DNA of 8,733 nucleotides, taken from contig DASXTS010000482.1 of assembly GCA_036505275.1 (NCBI GenBank), forward strand, positions 1 through 8,733, written 5' to 3'. The translations under genes were made by a program, and so were the position numbers. Numbering within the stretch: position 1 is the stretch's first letter; every line of letters starts with the position of its first letter. The notes beneath the pieces were generated by a model. It made no database searches. It worked only from the letters and a program-made list of their open reading frames with translations, and was not told where the DNA came from. Below are positions 1 to 5,352 of this stretch, piece by piece. Origin of the DNA: DASXTS01 sp036505275. GTDB lineage: Bacteria > Actinomycetota > Actinomycetes > Mycobacteriales > Pseudonocardiaceae.

Positions 1-168
1 GAGGTCCTCGACGACATAGATCCAGCAGACGTCCCCGGCCAGTCGCCATGCAGCCTCGGTGGCGTGCGGCGTCAGGTCGGGTGGGCACCCGAGCAAGCGC
101 TCGTACCACGTCCGAGCTACTCGGAAGTCGGCTACCGGCAGGCCGGTGAACACGTGGTTGACGGTCAT
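1..168 (-). CDS. VOC-superfamily (glyoxalase/bleomycin-resistance fold) protein, N-terminal part only
   Basis: Reading leftward from the ATG at 168 gives 56 codons with no stop before the window edge, so the C-terminus is missing. The opening segment (about residues 6-27, FTGLPVADFRVARTWYERLL) is the classic first beta-alpha unit of a vicinal-oxygen-chelate domain: a strand ending in LPVxD, then the helix with the WYERLLG signature. It is followed by CPPDLTPHATEAAWRL and the strand CWIYVVEDL. The family includes glyoxalase I, extradiol dioxygenases, and fosfomycin and bleomycin resistance proteins. Small stand-alone members usually have 110-140 residues, so less than half is visible and the metal ligands of the second half cannot be checked. 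No specific substrate can be assigned. No strong Shine-Dalgarno precedes the ATG. The gene diverges from the Lsr2-like gene at 441. Confidence 0.75.
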   Translation of the reverse strand, partial: MTVNHVFTGLPVADFRVARTWYERLLGCPPDLTPHATEAAWRLAGDVCWIYVVEDL

Positions 169-440
169 CCTGGAATTCTGCCCCGCCACAGGGGTCACCA
201 GTGGCCGCTACGCCAACAGGCGGTCACACGGATCCAGCGGGCGCTGCAGTCCGACGGTCTCCATGGCGCCCGGCGGCGCTGCGCGGCATGACGCGCCGTC
301 AAGGACTCGCGATCCGACCGGGGTGCCCGCGCTGCTGGGGTAGCATCAGGTCAGCGGCTGTGCTGAGCCTGGCCATCACGGGCAGACCGTTGCGTCAGCG
401 CCGCATCGATCCCGTCCTCACAAGGGGAGTTTCCTGCGCC
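169..440. other. Divergent intergenic region between the VOC gene and the Lsr2-like gene
   Basis: These 272 bp lie between two divergent starts and must hold the promoters of both genes. Open frames through it have no recognisable protein signal. Visible elements are a candidate -10 (TAGCAT, 341-346), a purine-rich ribosome binding site AAGGGGAG (422-428 region) ten bases before the ATG at 441, and a 14-bp sequence GCAGACCGTTGCGT (382-395) that recurs inside the Lsr2-like gene at 497-510. I see no long inverted repeat. Confidence 0.6.
341..346 (+). promoter_or_regulatory. Candidate -10 hexamer for the Lsr2-like gene
   Basis: TAGCAT fits the actinobacterial TANNNT -10 consensus and would give a 5' untranslated region of about 90 nt before the ATG at 441. 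No convincing -35 is present about 17 bp upstream, so this is weak evidence. Confidence 0.25.
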
Positions 441-851
441 ATGGCCCAGCACCAGACGGTCGTCCTCATCGATGATCTGGACGGCAGTCCCGCCGAGCAG
501 ACCGTTGCGTTCTCGGTGGACGGTCAGCAGTACGAGATCGACCTCAGCCGGCAGAACCTGCAACGGCTGCACGACACGCTGGCCCCATACCTGACCGCCG
601 CGCGCAAGGTCGATCCTGGACCGAGCGCCGACCGGCAGGCCCGTCGACCGCGTATCGCTACGCCGGCCATGCAAGCGGCCCGCACCGGCACACCTCCGGC
701 TGAGGTGGCCACGTCGAAGACCAGCACCACACAGGCACCTCGACCACCGGTCCCGGTCGCATTGTTCTCCAACCCTGACGAACACTTGCCATCCCACACC
801 GCCGCCGGACCCAAGCCCCATACCGCCGGACTGTTCAGCGCCGTCGGCTGA
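441..851 (+). CDS. Lsr2-like protein with dimerisation domain but no Lsr2 DNA-binding domain
   Basis: The ATG at 441 is preceded by AAGGGGAG at good spacing. The product has 136 residues. Residues 1-57 match the N-terminal domain of Lsr2, the H-NS-like xenogeneic silencer of actinobacteria: VVLIDDLDGSPAEQTVAF, then VDGQQYEIDLS, then LHDTLAPYLTAARKV. This domain forms the antiparallel dimer and links dimers into filaments. In Lsr2 it is followed by a basic linker and a C-terminal helical domain (IREWAR...GHNVS.RGRIP) whose RGR loop enters the AT minor groove. Neither appears here. Residues 58-136 are a Pro/Thr/Ala-rich tail with a short basic patch (RQARRPR, about 65-71) and two LFS motifs near the end. 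The protein may bind other Lsr2 molecules rather than DNA, which would make it a modulator or dominant-negative partner. That role is inferred. It could also be a decayed paralogue; I found no DNA-binding domain in other frames downstream. Confidence 0.8.
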   Translation: MAQHQTVVLIDDLDGSPAEQTVAFSVDGQQYEIDLSRQNLQRLHDTLAPYLTAARKVDPGPSADRQARRPRIATPAMQAARTGTPPAEVATSKTSTTQAPRPPVPVALFSNPDEHLPSHTAAGPKPHTAGLFSAVG

Positions 852-897
852 CACCTCGCGGCCCGCCCACCGACCCAATCACAGCTCCCCAACCAGA

Positions 898-1206
898 ATG
901 CCCTCCGTGGCGATAGCGGCCGGAGCGGTCGCCGCCATCGCTTCCCGGAACGTCCCGCTCATGCTCGAGACGTGGCAGGTCCGGCCGCGCTGGCCTGGCG
1001 AAACACCGTGGTTTCACGACGCCGTGGTACGCGCGATCGGCGCACCGCCGACCAACGTTCGAGTGATCGTGCGCGAAGTGCCTCCATCGCACTGGGGGCG
1101 TCCATGGTCCAGACACCGAAGTCCAGAGGTTGATGTACGCGGACGAACGCCATCGGCCGTCGCGTCCCAACATGGCAGGTGTTCCTGGAATTCCGGGTTG
1201 TCCTAG
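898..1206 (+). pseudogene. 4-oxalocrotonate-tautomerase-like gene, probably decayed
   Basis: The frame from the ATG at 898 begins MPSVAI, so it keeps the N-terminal Pro that is the catalytic base in 4-OT-type tautomerases. Later it has HDAVVRAIGAPPTNVRVIVR followed by EVPPSHWG, which aligns with the second half of 4-OT (helix, APxxVRVI strand with the active-site Arg, then HFG/HWG). Two things look broken. About 15 extra residues separate the two halves and the usual GRS/GRT arginine after the first strand is absent. Just after HWG the frame runs into unrelated Arg-rich sequence, while dropping one G from the five-G run at 1094-1098 gives HWGVHGPDTEVQR, which resembles the normal family ending (HFGIGGE..). 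Tautomerases of this class usually have 60-75 residues. A functional divergent protein is less likely. The remnant faces the amidase remnant on the other strand. Confidence 0.5.
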
Positions 1207-1408
1207 GTGTGGAGCCCGACGATGTTGAACATGTCCTTGATCGTCATGGGCACGCCGTGCAGCGGCCGGACGGCATGCAGGGCGGGTTGACGGCGTCGAT
1301 CCTGGCGTACAGCGCTTCGGGGAGCTCGCGTGCCGACAGGTCCTTGCGTCGCCGAATCCAGGCAATGTCAGTGGCCGCCCGGAACAGTATCTCGTCCGTA
1401 TCCCTCAC
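1203..1408 (-). pseudogene. Amidase-signature enzyme, N-terminal remnant with frameshift and deletion
   Basis: Starting at GTG 1408 (a TTG at 1444 is in the same frame), the minus strand encodes DEILFRAATDIAWIRRRKDL then SARELPEALYARIDAVNP, the usual N-terminal helix of amidase-signature hydrolases. A one-base frame change after NP gives LHAVRPLHGVPMTIKD and then MFNIVGLHT. This matches the family segment (GPLHGVPVTIKD.FDVAGLPT) that holds the catalytic Lys of the Ser-cisSer-Lys triad. In intact members about 25-30 residues lie between NPxLNAV and PLHGVP, and those are missing. A TAG follows directly at 1205-1203, and the Gly/Ser-rich nucleophile region is absent. With a frameshift, an internal deletion and loss of some 400 residues, this is a fragment that cannot be functional as an amidase. 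Confidence 0.7.
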
Positions 1409-1454
1409 GACACCCGTTCTGCGGCCTGACGGTGTGAGGGTCAAGCGCGGTGTG

Positions 1455-1928
1455 TCAGGGCGGGAGCACCCGCTTCTTGAACCGCGTGACTAGCAGGTTT
1501 CCCAACAGCAGCACGATAACCGCGAGGACCGGGACGCTGAACTGCGGGTAAGGCAGATTTAGCGCGGGAAGCACGAGGAAACCGATCCATAGTGATACAT
1601 AGGTGAAGTAGACGTGGCCGATGTACCGCGCGGGCCAGCCACCGGAACGTGCGGTGGCCTCGCGCCAGGCGCGGATGATGCGGTACATCATCACCACGCC
1701 GAGCCCGGTCAACGCGACGAACGCGATCCGTGCTGTGACGTCCAGCTGCGGCCAGTCCACGCCGATCAGAGTGACCAGGGTGAGTAGGAGGATCGCCAGG
1801 CACGCCACGTACGCACCCAGCCGCCTGCTCCGATCCGACCTTTCGGGAGGACGGAACGCGACCAACCCGGCCACCAGGCCGATGATCCCGGCCGCCGCGT
1901 GGATGACTACCAGCGTGGTCCGCAGCAT
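1455..1928 (-). CDS. Small five-helix integral membrane protein of unknown function
   Basis: The product from ATG 1928 has 157 residues. Five hydrophobic stretches are visible, at about residues 5-25, 38-57, 67-86, 104-123 and 130-149, joined by short charged loops (RPPERSDRSRR, RAWREATARSGGWPARY) and ending in a basic tail TRFKKRVLPP. The basic loop after helix 1 suggests that side is cytoplasmic. His10 in helix 1 (VVIHAAAGIIG) and His105 at the start of helix 4 (YIGHVYFTY) sit in or near membrane segments, which recalls small haem-binding or DUF2306-like membrane proteins, but I cannot assign a family. The frame extends upstream to a GTG at 2015, but that extension is hydrophilic, Pro/Arg-rich and unlike a gene start. 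No strong Shine-Dalgarno precedes the ATG. It lies 99 bp downstream of the PPOX gene on the same strand. Confidence 0.7.
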   Translation of the reverse strand: MLRTTLVVIHAAAGIIGLVAGLVAFRPPERSDRSRRLGAYVACLAILLLTLVTLIGVDWPQLDVTARIAFVALTGLGVVMMYRIIRAWREATARSGGWPARYIGHVYFTYVSLWIGFLVLPALNLPYPQFSVPVLAVIVLLLGNLLVTRFKKRVLPP

Positions 1929-1948
1929 CTGGCCATTGTTGCCTGCTG

Positions 1949-1964
1949 GCCCGGCTGACCGGGC
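1949..1964 (-). other. Short GC hairpin upstream of the membrane-protein gene
   Basis: GCCCGG (1949-1954) and CCGGGC (1959-1964) are perfect 6-bp inverted repeats around a 4-nt loop, 20 nt before the ATG at 1928. It could be part of the 5' untranslated region or a chance GC-rich palindrome. Confidence 0.25.
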
Positions 1965-1989
1965 GACCTGTTGAGTGGGGCGGTCAACG

Positions 1990-2011
1990 CGCCGGTCGGG
2001 TGGCACCGGCG
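1990..2011 (-). terminator. Candidate hairpin terminator after the PPOX gene
   Basis: CGCCGGT (1990-1996) and ACCGGCG (2005-2011) form a perfect 7-bp stem with an 8-nt loop, starting 16 nt beyond the PPOX stop codon (TAA at 2030-2028). There is no U-run, which is usual for actinobacterial hairpins. Readthrough into the membrane-protein gene is possible. Confidence 0.35.
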
Positions 2012-2027
2012 TCACACGCGCAGCAAA

Positions 2028-2471
2028 TTAGAACAGGCCGTGGCTGCCGGTGATCTCGAACTCGTAGATCAGCCGTCGTTCGGCGGCCATGATGCGGAGG
2101 AACTCATCGATCGAGCGCGGCGTGCGTTCCCAGAACAGCGTGCCCTCCGGCGGGCTCATCCGCGCCTGCATCACGGTGAACAGCCTGCGGTTGAGCTCCG
2201 GGGCGTCGGGGCCGTCCAGGATTGTGACAAGGGCGTCCAGGGCCAGGTAGCTGAACTGGTCAGCGCCCTCGGTTCCGAAGACGAACAGCGTCGCCCTGGG
2301 GTCGCGCCGGACGTAATGGGTGCGGACCCGGTCGGCCCGTCCCGAGCTCCACAGCTTGCCGTCGACCAGCGCGATGCCGCACCGGACGGCGTGCGGCCTG
2401 CCGTCCGGCCGCAGCGTGATCATCGCAGCGGCGTGGTGGGCGCTTAGGTACTCGGCGATGCGGGTGTCCAC
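2028..2471 (-). CDS. PPOX-class flavin/F420-dependent oxidoreductase (pyridoxamine 5'-phosphate oxidase fold)
   Basis: The product from GTG 2471 has 147 residues, typical of small single-domain split-barrel proteins. The order of elements fits the actinobacterial F420/PPOX class: an N-terminal helix VDTRIAEYLSAHH, strand AAMITLRPDGRPHAVRC, strand GIALVDGKLWSSGRADRVR, then THYVRRDPRATLFVFG, then ALDALVTILDGPDAPE, and a C-terminal EFEITG strand. Members bind FMN or coenzyme F420, often at a dimer interface, and reduce diverse substrates; which cofactor or substrate applies here cannot be read from the sequence. Longer in-frame starts exist, but homology begins at VDTRIAEYL. A TAGCAT -10-like box lies 8 nt upstream of the GTG, which suggests a leaderless transcript. 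It is divergent from glmU. Confidence 0.8.
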   Translation of the reverse strand: MDTRIAEYLSAHHAAAMITLRPDGRPHAVRCGIALVDGKLWSSGRADRVRTHYVRRDPRATLFVFGTEGADQFSYLALDALVTILDGPDAPELNRRLFTVMQARMSPPEGTLFWERTPRSIDEFLRIMAAERRLIYEFEITGSHGLF

Positions 2472-2479
2472 GCTCGGCG

Positions 2480-2485
2480 ATGCTA
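2480..2485 (-). promoter_or_regulatory. Candidate -10 of a leaderless promoter for the PPOX gene
   Basis: On the minus strand TAGCAT (2485 to 2480) is followed after 8 nt by the GTG start at 2471. A transcript starting 6-9 nt below this box would begin at or next to the start codon, a common actinobacterial arrangement, and there is no clear Shine-Dalgarno. No clear -35 was identified. Confidence 0.35.
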
Positions 2486-2552
2486 GGCAGCGACCGTCTC
2501 GCCGATGGCTACGGCTCGATGCCCACACACGTCGTCGAGCTGCAGCCGGACG

Positions 2553-2558
2553 TAGGAT
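2553..2558 (+). promoter_or_regulatory. Candidate -10 for glmU-prs
   Basis: TAGGAT fits TANNNT and lies 55 bp before the glmU ATG within the 142-bp divergent gap. It is the only reasonable -10 seen there. The -35 region is not recognisable. Confidence 0.3.
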
Positions 2559-2613
2559 CGGCCGGTGCCCGGTACCGCTGGTTGGCGGCTTGTCTGTACG
2601 AGGAGAGCTCCGC

Positions 2614-4104
2614 ATGTCTGACGGACGGTCGAACCGTCTGGCCGAGCACGCTGTCATCGTGCTGGCCGCCGGGGAGGGCACTCGGATGCGCTCCGCCACC
2701 CCGAAGGTGCTGCACGAGCTGGCCGGCCGCAGCCTGGTCGGGCATGCGGTGTGCGCGGCGGCCGGCCTGCAACCGGAGCACCTCGTCGTCGTGGTCGGGC
2801 ACGGCAGGTACCGGGTGGCTGCCCACCTGGCCAAGCTCTCCGAGCGGCTGGGCGTCCCGGTCGCCGTTGCCGAGCAGCCCGAGCAGCTTGGCACCGGGCA
2901 CGCCGTGCGGTGCGGCCTGGACGCGCTGCCGCCCGACTTCGCCGGCACCGTGCTGGTGACCTACGGCGACGTGCCGCTGCTGGACACCGCGACGCTGCGC
3001 GCCGTGCTCGAGGCACACACGGCCAGCGGTGACGCCGTGACCATGCTGACCGCCGAGCTGGCCGACCCGAACGGGTACGGCCGGGTGCTTCGCGACGGCC
3101 CCGGCGGGGAGGTCACCGGCGTCGCCGAGCAGCGCGACGCAACCAGGGAGCAGGTCGCGATCACCGAGGTGAACAGCGGCGTATACGCCTTCGACGGCAA
3201 GCTGCTCGCCGAGGCGATCGGCCGGCTCACGCCGCACAACGCTCAGGGCGAGCTGTACCTGACCGATGTGGTGGCCGTGGCGCACGGCGACGGGCGGCGG
3301 ATCGGCGCAGTGCTGGCCGACGACCCGTGGCTGGTCAGCGGCGTCAATGACCGCGCGCAGCTGGCCGCCGTCGCCGCCGAGCTGAACCGCCGCCTGGTGT
3401 ACGCCGCGATGCTCTCCGGCGTCACCGTCACCGACCCCGCCTCGATCTGGCTCGACGTCGACGTGCAGCTCGGCCAGGACGTGGTGCTGCGCCCCGGCGT
3501 GCAGCTGCACGGGGCGTGCAGCATCGGCGACGGGGCCGTCATCGGCCCGGACTGCACGCTCACCGACGTCACGGTGGGCGCCGGAGCCTGCGTGGTACGC
3601 ACCCACGGCAGCTCGTCGGTGATCGGCGAGGGCGCCAGCGTCGGCCCGTTCGCCTACCTGCGGCCCGGCAGCCGGCTCGGCACCGGGGGCAAGATCGGCA
3701 CCTTCGTCGAGGTGAAGAACTCCGAGATCGGCGCCGGCTCGAAGGTGCCGCACCTGAGCTACGTCGGCGACGCCACCATCGGCGAGCAGACGAACATCGG
3801 CGCGGCCAGCGTCTTCGTCAACTACGACGGGGTGGCCAAGCACCGCACCGTGGTCGGCTCGCACGTGCGGACCGGATCGGACAACATGTTCGTGGCGCCG
3901 CTGACCGTCGGCGACGGCGCCTACACCGGCGCCGGTACCGTGCTGCGCCAGGACGTGCCGCCGGGGGCGCTGGCCGTCTCCAGCGGTCCGCAGCGCAACA
4001 TCGAGGGCTGGGTGGCGAAGCGGCGACCGGGCACCGCGGCCGACAAGGCGGCCCGCCGGGCAATGGCGCATCCTGTGGATGACGAGACCACCGGGGAGCA
4101 GTGA
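2614..4104 (+). CDS. glmU: Bifunctional GlmU: GlcN-1-P acetyltransferase / GlcNAc-1-P uridyltransferase
   Basis: GlmU acetylates glucosamine-1-phosphate with acetyl-CoA and then uridylylates the product to UDP-GlcNAc, the cytosolic precursor of peptidoglycan. The ATG at 2614 follows AGGAG (2601-2605) at 8-nt spacing. The product has 496 residues, about the size of mycobacterial GlmU. The N-terminal pyrophosphorylase domain has LAAGEGTRMRSATPK at 17-31 (the nucleotide-binding loop with its Lys), EQLGTGHAV, YGDVPLL with Asp119 as Mg ligand, and EVNSGVY. The C-terminal left-handed beta-helix domain has hexapeptide repeats, VEVKNSEIG, HLSYVGD with His380 as likely catalytic base, NYDG at 403-406, and a GAGTVLRQDVPPGAL end. 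All signature residues I can recall are present. The stop TGA overlaps the prs ATG by one base, so the two genes are almost certainly one operon and translationally coupled. Confidence 0.97.
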   Translation: MSDGRSNRLAEHAVIVLAAGEGTRMRSATPKVLHELAGRSLVGHAVCAAAGLQPEHLVVVVGHGRYRVAAHLAKLSERLGVPVAVAEQPEQLGTGHAVRCGLDALPPDFAGTVLVTYGDVPLLDTATLRAVLEAHTASGDAVTMLTAELADPNGYGRVLRDGPGGEVTGVAEQRDATREQVAITEVNSGVYAFDGKLLAEAIGRLTPHNAQGELYLTDVVAVAHGDGRRIGAVLADDPWLVSGVNDRAQLAAVAAELNRRLVYAAMLSGVTVTDPASIWLDVDVQLGQDVVLRPGVQLHGACSIGDGAVIGPDCTLTDVTVGAGACVVRTHGSSSVIGEGASVGPFAYLRPGSRLGTGGKIGTFVEVKNSEIGAGSKVPHLSYVGDATIGEQTNIGAASVFVNYDGVAKHRTVVGSHVRTGSDNMFVAPLTVGDGAYTGAGTVLRQDVPPGALAVSSGPQRNIEGWVAKRRPGTAADKAARRAMAHPVDDETTGEQ

Positions 4105-5090
4105 TGTCCCACACCTCGATGCTCACCATGCCGAAGAAGAGCCTCATGCTCTTCGCGGGCCGAAGCCACCCCGAGCTCGCCGAAGAGGTGGCCAAGCACC
4201 TCGATGTGACGATCACCCCGCAGTCCGCCTACGAGTTCGCCAATGGTGAGATCTTCGTCCGGTTCGAGGAGTCGGTGCGCGGCTGCGACGCGTTCGTGCT
4301 GCAGGCGCACTGCGCGCCCATCAACACCTGGCTGATGGAACAACTGATCATGGTCGACGCCCTCAAGCGGGCGTCCGCCAAGCGGATCACCGTGGTCATG
4401 CCGTTCTACCCGTACTCACGGCAGGACAAGAAGCACCGCGGCCGCGAGCCCATCTCGGCCCGGCTGGTCGCCGACCTGTTCAAGACCGCGGGCGCCGACC
4501 GGATCATGACCGTCGACCTGCACACCGCGCAGATCCAGGGCTTCTTCGACGGCCCGGTCGACCACCTGCTTGCCATGTCGCTGCTGGCCGACCACATCAA
4601 GGAGCGCTACGGCGACCACCCCGTCACCGTGGTCTCCCCCGACTCCGGCCGGGTCCGGCTCGCCGAGCGGTGGGCCGACACCCTCGGCGGCTGCCCGGTC
4701 GCCTTCATCCACAAGACCCGCGACCCGCTGCAGCCCAACGAGGCCATCGCCAAGCGTACCGTCGGCGAGGTCGGCGGCCGGCTCTGCATCGTCGTCGACG
4801 ACATGATCGATACCGGCGGCACCATCGTCAACGCCGTGTCCTCGCTGCTCGCCGAGGGCGCAACCGACGTCGTCGTCGCGGCCACTCACCCGATCCTCTC
4901 CAAGGACGCCCCGCAGCGCCTGAGCTCCTCCGGCGCCCGCGAGGTGGTCATCACCAATACGCTGCCGATCCCACCCGAGAAGCGGTTCGACTCCCTCACC
5001 GTGCTCTCCATCGCTCCGCTGCTGGCCCGTGCCATCCATGAGGTCTTCGACGACGGATCGGTCACCAGCCTCTTCGACGGAAACGCCTGA
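4104..5090 (+). CDS. prs: Ribose-phosphate pyrophosphokinase (PRPP synthetase, class I)
   Basis: The enzyme transfers pyrophosphate from ATP to ribose-5-phosphate to make PRPP, used for purine, pyrimidine, NAD, His and Trp synthesis; in mycobacteria it also feeds decaprenylphosphoryl arabinose for the cell wall. I chose ATG 4104, which gives 328 residues and has GGGGAG (4092-4097) six bases upstream; a GTG at 4101 is in frame but adds only one residue. Visible motifs are FAGRSHPELAEEV and FANGEIFVRFEESVRG near the N-terminus, YSRQDKKHRGREPIS, the DLHTAQIQGFF metal/ATP segment, KTRDP with Lys204 of the catalytic flexible loop, and the PRPP loop VVDDMIDTGGT at 230-240. Length and motif order are normal for class I. 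The gene ends before a strong hairpin at 5126-5153. From memory, mycobacteria have lpqT between prs and rplY; here there is none. Confidence 0.97.
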   Translation: MSHTSMLTMPKKSLMLFAGRSHPELAEEVAKHLDVTITPQSAYEFANGEIFVRFEESVRGCDAFVLQAHCAPINTWLMEQLIMVDALKRASAKRITVVMPFYPYSRQDKKHRGREPISARLVADLFKTAGADRIMTVDLHTAQIQGFFDGPVDHLLAMSLLADHIKERYGDHPVTVVSPDSGRVRLAERWADTLGGCPVAFIHKTRDPLQPNEAIAKRTVGEVGGRLCIVVDDMIDTGGTIVNAVSSLLAEGATDVVVAATHPILSKDAPQRLSSSGAREVVITNTLPIPPEKRFDSLTVLSIAPLLARAIHEVFDDGSVTSLFDGNA

Positions 5091-5125
5091 GCCGACGCCG
5101 CCGCCTCCGGCCGCACCGAGCACCG

Positions 5126-5153
5126 CGTCCGCCCCCGATGGCAAGGGCGGACG
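5126..5153 (+). terminator. Candidate terminator hairpin after prs
   Basis: CGTCCGCCC (5126-5134) and GGGCGGACG (5145-5153) form a perfect 9-bp stem with a 10-nt loop, 35 nt beyond the prs stop. There is no U-run. It lies just upstream of the candidate rplY promoter, which fits a transcription boundary between glmU-prs and rplY-pth. Confidence 0.5.
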
Positions 5154-5164
5154 ATGCACTGGAC

Positions 5165-5170
5165 TACACT
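5165..5170 (+). promoter_or_regulatory. Candidate -10 hexamer of the rplY-pth promoter
   Basis: TACACT is a near-ideal -10 in otherwise GC-rich DNA. A -35 at 17-bp spacing would fall on CAAGGG (5142-5147), which is a poor match and lies inside the prs terminator hairpin. Transcription from here would give a leader of about 175 nt before the GTG at 5353. Confidence 0.45.
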
Positions 5171-5352
5171 GGCCCGGTTGCCTCGGCGAGGGGGCGCCGG
5201 TCGTATCCGCCGCGCCCGCGTGATCGACGCGGCGGTGCATGGACGGCGCTGGTGCGCGGCCCAGCGCGCAGGCGTCCGGCGCCCCACCGCCGCGGCATCC
5301 GAAGTGTCAATCGTGAAGTGTCAATCGCTAGGCCGTGAAGGAGTGCACCACC
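5171..5352 (+). promoter_or_regulatory. Structured 5' leader of rplY
   Basis: Between the candidate -10 and the rplY start several stems can be drawn. They are CCTC/GAGG with a 3-nt loop (5181-5191 region), CCGCCGCG/CGCGGCGG (5207-5214 with 5228-5235) and GCGCTGG/CCAGCGC (5246-5252 with 5261-5267). Two of the alternatives exclude the second stem: GGGCGC (5192-5197) with GCGCCC (5212-5217), and CCGCGT (5216-5221) with ACGCGG (5227-5232). The leader ends in a tandem repeat and the rplY ribosome binding site. No coding signal was recognised. GC-rich DNA makes chance stems common, so the leader role is inferred. Confidence 0.4.
5301..5327 (+). repeat. Tandem 13-bp direct repeat (14-bp period) upstream of rplY
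   Basis: GAAGTGTCAATCG occurs at 5301-5313 and again, identically, at 5315-5327 with one base between. It is less GC-rich than its surroundings and ends 11 bp before the AAGGAG ribosome binding site of rplY. It may be a recent slippage duplication or paired protein- or RNA-binding sites. Confidence 0.85.

Noticed and set aside
835..1365. 176-codon minus-strand frame across the tautomerase and amidase remnants
   Set aside because: The translation has no family signal; the other frames explain the conserved segments better.
1971..2447. 158-codon plus-strand frame opposite the PPOX gene
   Set aside because: Antisense shadow of a gene with clear PPOX-type motif order.
2472..2613. Possible tRNA-Gln upstream of glmU, as in some actinobacteria
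   Set aside because: No cloverleaf, anticodon arm or TTCRA-type T-loop could be drawn in this gap.
2509..4071. 520-codon open frame on the minus strand across glmU
   Set aside because: It is antisense to a gene with full GlmU motifs; the His/Gly/Asp/Val-rich translation has no domain and is a by-product of GC-rich third positions.
5301..5327. Start of a CRISPR-like array
   Set aside because: Only two 13-bp units with one base between them; no spacers and no cas genes.
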